From DATGLE01 sp035294325 (GTDB lineage: Bacteria > Chloroflexota > Ktedonobacteria > Ktedonobacterales > Ktedonobacteraceae): 28,130 nt of DNA. The notes under the pieces are model-generated. The model did not search any database. It saw only the letters and a program-made list of their open reading frames with translations, and was not told the origin of the DNA. Positions 22,515-28,130 of the stretch are shown piece after piece; the stretch's first letter is position 1; each line of letters opens with the position of its first letter. The stretch covers positions 1-28,130 of the forward strand of contig DATGLE010000267.1 of the NCBI GenBank assembly GCA_035294325.1. Reading direction: 5' to 3'. Position numbers and translations under genes: made by a program.

Positions 22515-22572
22515 CGAGTAAAGGAGAGATAGAATGAATAACGAGTAAAGGAGAGATAGAATGAATAACGAG
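22515..22572 (+). repeat. 27-bp tandem duplication of ribosome binding site and start codon
   Basis: The unit CGAGTAAAGGAGAGATAGAATGAATAA is present twice exactly (22515-22541 and 22542-22568), with four more matching bases after it. Each copy has AAAGGAGAG and an ATG (22534 and 22561). The first ATG opens a five-codon frame, MNNE-stop (22534-22548). The second starts the SnoaL-like gene, also with MNNE. Confidence 0.9.
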
Positions 22573-22983
22573 CAGCAAGATTTCGAGCAATTTATGAAGC
22601 AGCGTGACAAGATTGCGCGTGCCTATGTGAGTGGCGAGGCGGCCCCACTCGGCGAGATTGCCACCCACCATTCTCCCGCTACCTTCTTCGGACCGCAGGG
22701 AGGTTATCACCAGGGTGCTGAACCGGTCTGGTCAGAATACGAACGCGGAGCCACGAACTTCGAGAGCGGCGGTGAGAGCCAGCTCGAGATCCTGCACATG
22801 GCGGCGAGCGACGGCCTGGCCTACTGGGTTGGTTTCCAGCGCGCCACGACTCATGTGCGTGGCAGGGCAGAGGCCGTCTCTTTCAACCTGCGCATTACCG
22901 AACTCTTTCGCCGCGAAGGGGACACATGGAAACTCATCCATCGTCACGCAGATCCGCTGATCTCCGAATCCCAGGCCAGGTAG
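22561..22983 (+). CDS. SnoaL-like / NTF2-fold protein
   Basis: 140 residues, the size of single-domain NTF2-fold proteins (ketosteroid-isomerase-like). The N-terminal helix region FMKQRDKIARAYVSG is followed by SPATFFGPQGGYHQGAEPV. The strands LAYWVGFQRATTHV and SFNLRITELFRREGDTWKLIHRHADP are the typical C-terminal sheet. Such proteins may be enzymes or binding proteins; active-site residues cannot be assigned here. It has the duplicated ribosome binding site described at 22515-22572. It follows the MFS gene on the same strand by 120 bp, so it might be co-transcribed. Confidence 0.82.
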   Translation: MNNEQQDFEQFMKQRDKIARAYVSGEAAPLGEIATHHSPATFFGPQGGYHQGAEPVWSEYERGATNFESGGESQLEILHMAASDGLAYWVGFQRATTHVRGRAEAVSFNLRITELFRREGDTWKLIHRHADPLISESQAR

Positions 22984-22998
22984 TCAAAGCCTCTGGAG

Positions 22999-23063
22999 GC
23001 ACCCTATGCGGATGGAGATGTTAGCGCTCTTGCGCAATCACCATATCCATCCGCATAGGGTGC
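22999..23063. terminator. 18-bp perfect inverted repeat between convergent genes
   Basis: Arms GCACCCTATGCGGATGGA (22999-23016) and its complement (23046-23063) enclose a 29-base loop; three more pairs form after one mismatch. The loop holds GCGC-TCTT-GCGC. It lies 16 bp after the SnoaL-like stop and before the methyltransferase stop at 23147, so it may end transcripts, though without a T-tract. Confidence 0.5.
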
Positions 23064-23146
23064 GTGTACAACTGTTCGCTTTTGTTACAGGTTATGAGGT
23101 CACGATAAATATTACATTATTGCCCTCATCAACCTCGCCAGCCTGC

Positions 23147-24013
23147 TCAGACAGGCTTTGTCCCCCACACACTGAGAAAGAACCACAATCCTCGAAACGC
23201 TGGCTCTTGCATCTCCTCTACCATCTGTTCATACAGCCGGTCAAACTCCTCCTTCGTGGTTACTCCCATGCCCTGTAAGAAAGGCAGAAGCAAAGGCGTC
23301 CCCATCACCCATTCCTGGTAGAAGGTTTCATAGGCTTCGGTGCCGTAGGAGTAGTCCAGAGCATACGCCTGCCGTCGCAGATTGACCAGGCCCGCCTCGC
23401 GCATCAACTGGCCCAGGACCAGTGTGGTCCCGAACCGTTTCCCATCGGGAGAAAAGGATTTGCCCGCCAGCCAGCTCGCCCGCGTCACCAGATCGGCAAT
23501 TTTCTCAGAAGCCGCGCCGTTACTAAACTCCCACTCACCATCGGTGATGCGCACGATTCCCCCGGGGCGAGTGATGCGCAGGCATTCCGCCAGGAGCTTC
23601 GGCCAGGCATCTTTAGGCATGAAGGGAGAGATGAAGCGAGCATTAACGAATTCAAAGGCGTCGTCGGGAAAGGAGAGCGGCTCCAGGACGTTCATGACCT
23701 GGAAGCTGGCATTAGAGAGACCCTGGGTTCGGGCCTGGGCCGCTGCATAGCGCATCATCTTCTCACTGATATCGACGCCCACGACATCCATGTGGGGATA
23801 GGCGCGGGCCACTTCGCTCGCCCAGCCTCCAGGGCCACAGGCCAGGTCGAGCACCAGGTGAATAGGCTCAAGGTCAAGGTCAGCCGGAAAGAGGCCACCC
23901 ATCTCTTGAGTCACCACGCGGTCTTGCATGAGCAGCCGCGAGGTTTCCGCCGCGTCTTCGGGATTGATAAAGTAGGTGGTCTGGTTATCGGAGGGGTTGG
24001 TTGGTGTTGACAT
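23147..24013 (-). CDS. Class I SAM-dependent methyltransferase
   Basis: 288 residues from the ATG at 24013; GGAG 9 bases upstream supports it over an in-frame GTG at 24031. The Rossmann fold carries motif I, LVLDLACGPGGWASEVA (about residues 53-69), the acidic end of strand 2, VVGVDISEKMM, then VMNVLEPLSFPDDAFEFV (motif II) and LRITRPGGIVRITDGEW (motif III). The C-terminal part is helical and probably shapes the substrate pocket. It directly follows the HTH-GAF regulator gene (stop 24028, 14-base gap), so the two form an operon. The methyl acceptor is unknown, a small molecule being most likely. Confidence 0.9.
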   Translation of the reverse strand: MSTPTNPSDNQTTYFINPEDAAETSRLLMQDRVVTQEMGGLFPADLDLEPIHLVLDLACGPGGWASEVARAYPHMDVVGVDISEKMMRYAAAQARTQGLSNASFQVMNVLEPLSFPDDAFEFVNARFISPFMPKDAWPKLLAECLRITRPGGIVRITDGEWEFSNGAASEKIADLVTRASWLAGKSFSPDGKRFGTTLVLGQLMREAGLVNLRRQAYALDYSYGTEAYETFYQEWVMGTPLLLPFLQGMGVTTKEEFDRLYEQMVEEMQEPAFRGLWFFLSVWGTKPV

Positions 24014-24027
24014 CGCATCTGGCTCCT

Positions 24028-25017
24028 TCACAGTTCTGGTTCATCAGGGAGAGTCAATAATTCGGCTTCCATCTCCTGCAAGGCGAGCGCCTCAGCCTGG
24101 ACTTCCGAGAGGGTATACTCCCGCTCGCGCCTGAGCCTGGCCGTGCGCTCTCGCAAGTGAGCCATCGAGGTATATTCCTGCTGCCGTGAGAGCACTGGTA
24201 TCTCATGCAGCCCGATACGATGCAGTTCGTAGAATTCCTCGTCGCCAAAGGAGAGGGAGAGCGCGTTGGCGTAGACTTCGATGGCAGTCAGGTGAGAGGG
24301 CGTGAAATAGTTCGCCAGAACACTGGAGACCAGCAGGCATCCGGCGATCTTCCCTGCGCGTTGCAGCGGCCAGGCCACGGCGCTTTGCTCATAGGGACCC
24401 TTTCTAAACGGGAGTAGCCCTTCTTGCTCCAGATCCTGCACCACGCCAGGCTCCCCTCGTCCAACGGTCCAGCCCGAGAGCGACTCCGCACCCAGAAACA
24501 AGAGGCGCCGGCTGACCCGACTTTCCCAGGGCGCATTGCCAATGCCCATACGTTCACACAGGCTGCGGACGCGCCCTCCCGGTGCAGGCGCAATACATTG
24601 TACCAGGGTGATTTCCATACCCACCCGGTCTGGATCGAGCTGCGCAAGGGCTTGCTGTAAGGTGAGGGTGCGCAGCGACCAGGACCGAAATGGACCACTG
24701 CTGGTGGCGTAGGCCGAGAGCACCTGCACCAGAAATGCAGTCGGAACCTCGTGCTGCGGATGGAACAATGGCACCGATGCAGGCGGCGCGTTGGGAACGA
24801 GTTCGGCCTGAATCAATTCGGAGAAGAGCTGGCTATAGCCTGGAAAGACCTCGGGGAGCCGTTTGAGATTCTGGATGCGGGGTTCTGATTGGCCTTCAAT
24901 CCAGCGTGTGACGGTATAAGGGGTGACGCCCAGAGCCTCGGCCACCCGTTGTCGTTCAGCAGGCCGTTCCGTCAGCCGTGCCAGCAGCTCGCGCCACGTA
25001 TATGGTGGATGATTCAT
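24028..25017 (-). CDS. HTH regulator with GAF-like domain
   Basis: 329 residues. The N-terminus (residues about 5-55) is an XRE-like helix-turn-helix: WRELLARLTERPAERQRVAEALGV, TPYTVTRWIEGQSEPRIQNLKRL. The middle (about 110-265) has the features of a GAF sensor: VGMEITLVQCIAP, a ligand-pocket region, SAVAWPLQRAGKIAGCLLVSS and FTPSHLTAIEVYANALSLSF. The last about 60 residues are a charged coiled-coil-like helix (RERTARLRREREYTL). It is first gene of an operon with the methyltransferase, under a good promoter (25178-25206). An inverted repeat at 25228-25267 between it and the divergent gene is a candidate binding site. Its signal is unknown. Confidence 0.8.
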   Translation of the reverse strand: MNHPPYTWRELLARLTERPAERQRVAEALGVTPYTVTRWIEGQSEPRIQNLKRLPEVFPGYSQLFSELIQAELVPNAPPASVPLFHPQHEVPTAFLVQVLSAYATSSGPFRSWSLRTLTLQQALAQLDPDRVGMEITLVQCIAPAPGGRVRSLCERMGIGNAPWESRVSRRLLFLGAESLSGWTVGRGEPGVVQDLEQEGLLPFRKGPYEQSAVAWPLQRAGKIAGCLLVSSVLANYFTPSHLTAIEVYANALSLSFGDEEFYELHRIGLHEIPVLSRQQEYTSMAHLRERTARLRREREYTLSEVQAEALALQEMEAELLTLPDEPEL

Positions 25018-25177
25018 GGGGATCCCTACTTTGCTCCGCAGACAGGCTCATACCGTGGACACCCGCGCTTCGAGGGGCGTGGAAAACTGGCGAGGAAGTG
25101 CTCATCAGTGGTCCTGAGCACTTGTTCTCGGACCTGGCAAGCCCCTGGAATAACAAGGCGTGCCCTGCATTAGCTAC

Positions 25178-25206
25178 AGTATAGCGCACCTCCCGGCATT
25201 TGTCGA
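25178..25206 (-). promoter_or_regulatory. Promoter of the HTH-GAF/methyltransferase operon
   Basis: On the minus strand TCGACA (25206-25201), 17-base spacer, TATACT (25183-25178), each box one mismatch from consensus. The predicted leader is about 150 bases and holds no obvious gene. Confidence 0.7.
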
Positions 25207-25227
25207 GGACTTTGCTCACCTGTTGAA

Positions 25228-25267
25228 GAAAAGTGTGAACACTCTGCGGAAATATCTCATACTTTTC
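25228..25267. promoter_or_regulatory. Candidate operator between divergent promoters
   Basis: GAAAAGTGTGA (25228-25238) and TCATACTTTTC (25257-25267) form an 11-bp inverted repeat with one mismatch, separated by 18 bases. It lies between the two -35 elements at 25201-25206 and 25277-25282, an ideal place for a regulator controlling both promoters. Confidence 0.55.
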
Positions 25268-25276
25268 ACAAGAATG

Positions 25277-25306
25277 TTGACAATTTGTGATTGGTCGTGC
25301 TATAGT
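25277..25306 (+). promoter_or_regulatory. Promoter of the gene at 25476
   Basis: TTGACA (25277-25282), 18-base spacer, TATAGT (25301-25306): a perfect -35 and a one-mismatch -10. The predicted start is about 25313, giving a leader of about 160 bases before the ATG at 25476. I recognise no riboswitch class in it, though GGGAACCAGGAAACC at 25326-25340 is repetitive. Confidence 0.75.
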
Positions 25307-25475
25307 TGCTACTGGAGCGGGCTGCGGGAACCAGGAAACCGGGCCGCGATGTAGTCAACCGTCTCGTCTATGAGCCACAAGAGCAACATCTGGCAGGACA
25401 CTGATGTTTGGGGGAAGCAGACGGCCATTCGCAGTCCTCGCGTGCCTCCTGCCTTGCAGCAGAAGGAGCACTGAT

Positions 25476-25874
25476 ATGAGCGATCATCACCATGCAGCAG
25501 CAGAGCAACTGCTGGGCCAGGTGCCAGCAACTCGCTGTGAGTTGCTCGCTCTCCTGGAAACACTTCGCGCCTTTTTCTCGGGAAATGCCGAAATCGACGC
25601 GCCAGTCCAGGCAGTGGGTGGACACCTGCTCGGCACCATCGAGCGAGCGCTTGGTGCTTCGCTGCAAGCGCCCACGACCTTTGACCTGACCAGGGAAGAA
25701 CTGTTCGTACTCACCATTGCCGCAGGCACAATGACGGCTCCCTACCGCGCAGGGATACCCGTGTCCAGGGAGGAAGCCTGCCTGTACGCCACCCTCTCCC
25801 CTCTCATGGAGCGACTGCTTGCCCTGACGAGGCAGATCCATTCCGATGAGGTGCAAGCATGGCACCAGCCTTGA
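25476..25874 (+). CDS. Hypothetical protein, 132 aa
   Basis: 132 residues starting MSDHHHAAAEQLLGQ. The ATG at 25476 has AAGGAG 7 bases upstream; the frame is open further upstream but without a ribosome binding site. It is mostly helical and leucine-rich, with no membrane segment and no known motif. Segments ELLALLETLRAFFSG and REELFVLTIAAGTMT suggest a compact helical bundle. I do not recognise the family. It has its own near-consensus promoter and is divergent from the HTH-GAF regulator, so it may belong to that regulon. Confidence 0.7.
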   Translation: MSDHHHAAAEQLLGQVPATRCELLALLETLRAFFSGNAEIDAPVQAVGGHLLGTIERALGASLQAPTTFDLTREELFVLTIAAGTMTAPYRAGIPVSREEACLYATLSPLMERLLALTRQIHSDEVQAWHQP

Positions 25875-25904
25875 GCGCCGCAACATAAGAGCAAGACGAA
25901 AAAG

Positions 25905-25944
25905 GTCAGGCGAGCGGCGACTATTTCCCCATTTTGCGCCTGAC
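25905..25944 (-). terminator. Probable intrinsic terminator for the minus-strand operon
   Basis: GTCAGGCG (25905-25912) pairs with CGCCTGAC (25937-25944). In the minus-strand transcript the hairpin is followed at once by CTTTTTCG. It begins one base after the end of the gene at 25946. The loop of 24 bases is long for a terminator. Confidence 0.6.
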
Positions 25945-25945
25945 A

Positions 25946-26863
25946 TTACAGGTGCATCTCCCATAAGGCGGGGCTTTGCCAGAGAAGGGTAGAGTCCCAG
26001 ACCGCGCCCATGCCGGGAGGGGAGACCGAAATGTGAATTTGAGCGAGATTGGCATTGGCGGCCTGCAAGCGCGCTCGCACGCTCTTGAGAGCGAGTGCCG
26101 GCGTGTTGTTGGTACGGCTCAGATGCGATAGCCAGAGCCAGCGCACGCCATCGGCGCGCCATGTGCGTAACACCGCGTCGGCAGCCTGATCGTTAGAGAG
26201 ATGGCCGGTAGCGCTGAGTATGCGCCGCTTGAGGCTCTCTGGATAAGGGCCACGCAAGAGTCGCTGGCGGTCATGGTTGGCTTCCAGGATCAGAAGATCG
26301 GCCTGCTGCATCGCCGCCAGCATAGCAGGTGTTACCTCGCCGCTATCGATCACCACACAGACACGACAGCCGCCAGCAGAGAGTAGATAACCGCACGGAG
26401 AGACAGCATCATGCGAGGTAGGAAATGATTCTACAACGATATCCTCGATAGACGAGCACGCGCCAACTGGCAGGGGTAGTAGACGCTCATGTGCCTCAAG
26501 CTCCCGCACGCTTCTACCTTCTGGCACACCGCCCGGCGCCAGCGGAGCGAGCACTCCGGTATCCACGCCCCGGAAGCCAGAGGCAAAGCCCTCTTTCATC
26601 GCCTGATAGGTGCGCGGATCGGCAACGACAGGAACAGAGTAGCGAGTCATCAGCGCCGGTAGACCTATCACATGGTCGCTATGCTCATGTGTGAGGAGAA
26701 CGCCTTGCAGTTGTGATGGATGGACATTCAATCTGCGCAGGCGCGAGATGATAAGATGTCCACTCAGACCGGCGTCGATCAGAAGCTTCGTCCGTCTCCC
26801 TGGGCCGGCTTCAACCAGCAGTGCGTTGCCGCTACTGCCACTCCCCAGCGAAGCTACGCGCAT
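25946..26863 (-). CDS. MBL-fold metallo-hydrolase, WalJ/YycJ-like
   Basis: 305 residues. It opens with MRVASLGSGSSGNALLVEAG, characteristic of the WalJ/YycJ group (SGSSGN). The metal-binding motif THEHSDH is at about residues 58-64. A further His lies in SFPTSHDAV, the Asp in VVIDSGEV, then ILEANHD, and a late His in WLWLSHLSR. WalJ-type proteins are exonuclease-like enzymes implicated in DNA metabolism and in the WalKR region of Firmicutes; here no walKR genes are adjacent. The start at 26863 lies 10 bp after the amidohydrolase stop, so the genes are co-transcribed; the ribosome binding site is weak. The usual length is about 260, so this version carries an insert at about 95-140. Confidence 0.85.
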   Translation of the reverse strand: MRVASLGSGSSGNALLVEAGPGRRTKLLIDAGLSGHLIISRLRRLNVHPSQLQGVLLTHEHSDHVIGLPALMTRYSVPVVADPRTYQAMKEGFASGFRGVDTGVLAPLAPGGVPEGRSVRELEAHERLLPLPVGACSSIEDIVVESFPTSHDAVSPCGYLLSAGGCRVCVVIDSGEVTPAMLAAMQQADLLILEANHDRQRLLRGPYPESLKRRILSATGHLSNDQAADAVLRTWRADGVRWLWLSHLSRTNNTPALALKSVRARLQAANANLAQIHISVSPPGMGAVWDSTLLWQSPALWEMHL

Positions 26864-26873
26864 AGCTATTGTA

Positions 26874-27719
26874 TTACCCCGTTATATTTAATATTCTCTG
26901 TGCATTCTTTCCCAGGATCATTGCTGCCGCCTCATCGTCCACGCCGGATTGCCTGATATGGTTGATAACACGCCGCTGGCGCAACAGGCCATAATCGCTG
27001 CCGAAAAGAATGCGCTCAACGCCAACTAATTTTATGGCTATAGGAAATATCGTGCTTCGGTAGAGGTAGATGCTTGCGGCTGTATCATACCACACATTGG
27101 CCGTGATGCGTTGAATCTCTGGCATGAGGCAATAGAAGGGTAAACCTCCTCCCCAATGCGCGGCGATAAAACGTACATCAGGAAAGGCAGTGAGAAAAGT
27201 AACGACATCTTGCAGCGAGACATCGCCCTTACCAGGATAGCTATGACCTACAGGTTCACTACAATGCGAGAGGACCAGCAGGTCATAATAGCGCACAATC
27301 TCCATCAGGGGTATCAGCAGAGAAATATCGCTCAACCTGTAACCCTGACCATGTGGCATCAACTCGCCCAGACCGATCATACCCGCTTTCGCGCAGCGCT
27401 CCAGTTCATGAACTGCTCGCGCTCCTGCTGTTGGTTGCAACACCGCCATACCATATATACGTCCCGCGTAGCGCTGCATAGCCTCGATAACATAGCTATT
27501 CGTTTCTTCTATCAGGCCAGGATCAGTCCAGCCAAACGAAAAAGTAACTGCGACATCCACGCCCGAATTATCCATCTCACTGATCAGGTCCTCAGCGCTC
27601 GCTAACCGCACATGAGAATTACCATACAGCGCATTGAACCAGGGATCCCGTGCACAATACAGCTCACGCTGCTGACATATATGCGGTGGGAAAATATGGG
27701 TATGAATATCTATGAGCAT
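26874..27719 (-). CDS. Amidohydrolase-2 family (TIM-barrel) metal-dependent hydrolase
   Basis: 281 residues. IDIHTHIFPP at the N-terminus supplies the HxH metal site. Later candidate ligands are the His of VLSHCSEP, the His of FIAAHWGGGLPF and the Asp of ILFGSDYGLL. This matches the amidohydrolase-2 family, which holds decarboxylases and lactone hydrolases of aromatic or related compounds. No membrane or export signal is seen. It is first gene of the operon with the WalJ-like gene. The ATG at 27719 has a weak AAGAG site. The specific reaction cannot be assigned. Confidence 0.87.
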   Translation of the reverse strand: MLIDIHTHIFPPHICQQRELYCARDPWFNALYGNSHVRLASAEDLISEMDNSGVDVAVTFSFGWTDPGLIEETNSYVIEAMQRYAGRIYGMAVLQPTAGARAVHELERCAKAGMIGLGELMPHGQGYRLSDISLLIPLMEIVRYYDLLVLSHCSEPVGHSYPGKGDVSLQDVVTFLTAFPDVRFIAAHWGGGLPFYCLMPEIQRITANVWYDTAASIYLYRSTIFPIAIKLVGVERILFGSDYGLLRQRRVINHIRQSGVDDEAAAMILGKNAQRILNITG

Positions 27720-27761
27720 ACTATTGCGCTCTTATTATGATATAGTTTGATGTCACACAAA

Positions 27762-27794
27762 AAGGGATCGCTATATATCATATAGCAATCCCTT
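27762..27794 (-). terminator. Intrinsic terminator of an upstream minus-strand transcript
   Basis: Arms 27762-27775 and 27781-27794 (14 bp) pair around five bases. The one mismatch (27769/27787) is a G-U wobble in the minus-strand RNA. After the stem the minus strand reads TTTGTGTG, directly following the last Us of the stem, giving a U-rich tail. It lies just upstream of the amidohydrolase gene start, so it must end a transcript arriving from beyond 27800. Confidence 0.7.
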
Positions 27795-27795
27795 C

Positions 27796-28130
27796 TTGCG
27801 TTCCAGTGGGAATAGCTTTCCTCGAAGAGCTGATCTGCTCAATTTTGCTGTGGTCCGCCGCCTTGCTCGCCTGCCTCCACACCGCCTGCTGCCACACACC
27901 CGCTTCCCTATAGCCTCTTTCCCTTCCTGCTTGTCTCTTCTCCCTCTCACACGCTCCGGCACCCGGGCTTCCCTGCCTGGCTCTCCACACCCTTGCCCTG
28001 CACAAGCCGCTCGATCATCAGCCCGGCTCCGCTTCACCTGTTACCAGGCGTCCACGCGCCGTCTGCCTACCAGCTTCTCTGGCTGGGATCTTCCTCCCCC
28101 TCCTTAACAGGGGGATGGCAGGAGTCCTCT
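27796..28130 (-). other. Unassigned tract, hairpin-rich, minus-strand transcript likely
   Basis: No frame here looks convincingly coding; the minus strand is purine-rich. A series of small perfect hairpins occurs at 28037-28048 (CCTG-GTAA-CAGG on the minus strand, a GNRA-type loop), 28047-28060, 28070-28086 and 28096-28114. With the terminator at 27762-27794 this fits the 3' part of a structured RNA or of a gene starting beyond the window. Frames of up to 103 codons have biased, low-complexity translations. Confidence 0.35.

Noticed and set aside
25326..25360. Cobalamin- or other known riboswitch in the leader of the gene at 25476
   Set aside because: Only short purine-rich similarity was seen; the conserved cores of known classes are absent.
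27771..28037. Minus-strand frames of 75-88 codons near the right edge
   Set aside because: The translations are Arg/Gly/Ala-rich and low in complexity, two frames compete, and both end inside the terminator hairpin.

Overview
The window looks like chromosomal DNA of a Ktedonobacteria-type Chloroflexota (relatives of Ktedonobacter, Dictyobacter, Thermogemmatispora). This is an inference. It rests on the high-GC coding style, the peptidoglycan genes, the very large zinc-ribbon/cyclase/AAA/TPR protein, the long ArsR-type regulator, the many paralogous-looking single regulators, and intergenic DNA crowded with palindromic repeats. No rRNA, tRNA, CRISPR array or intact transposase was seen.

Layout. 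1-1153 is a visibly less GC-rich minus-strand block: a fragment of one gene, one complete unknown gene, and a membrane-protein gene running off the left edge. It abuts, at about 1150, a 5'-truncated acyl-CoA synthetase (1156-2100). From 2098 to 5245 lie a PIG3-type quinone reductase, an amidohydrolase and a YceI protein, separated by long hairpins. 5655-9530 is a plus-strand cell-wall cassette: murF, ddl and a dipeptide epimerase. 9771-11580 holds a small membrane protein and an ArsR-family regulator on the minus strand. 12161-15644 holds an acyl-CoA (propionyl-CoA) carboxylase beta subunit on the plus strand and, on the minus strand, a DUF402 gene, methylmalonyl-CoA epimerase and a TMEM175-like channel; the carboxylase and epimerase are consecutive steps of propionyl-CoA/succinyl-CoA conversion. 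15988-19989 is the zinc-ribbon/cyclase/ATPase/TPR protein. 20051-22983 has a LysR regulator divergent from an MFS transporter, followed by a SnoaL-like protein. 23147-25017 is an HTH-GAF regulator with a methyltransferase, divergent from a small unknown gene (25476-25874). 25946-27719 is a WalJ-like metallo-hydrolase with an amidohydrolase-2 protein. 27762-28130 holds a minus-strand terminator and an unexplained, hairpin-rich tract.

The most unusual content is intergenic. Four places (about 3183-3291, 5393-5500, 11738-11853, 13777-13889) share one architecture: a conserved GC-rich left module, then a perfect palindrome with 26-28 bp arms and a 3-nt loop, then a conserved right hairpin module. 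The palindrome sequence is completely different in every copy although each is perfectly self-complementary. A fifth palindrome of the same size (2098-2156) lacks the flanking modules, and a rearranged derivative sits at 11883-11946. Three of the four full copies lie between divergent genes, so ordinary termination does not explain them.

Regulatory DNA is also legible. A shared operator (TATGTAC-N10-GTACAWR) occurs at both the arsR and carboxylase ends of one intergenic region. A GAAAAGT inverted repeat lies between two divergent promoters at 25178-25306. ATTATAG direct repeats lie upstream of the lysR gene. A 27-bp tandem duplication repeats a ribosome binding site and start codon before the SnoaL-like gene.
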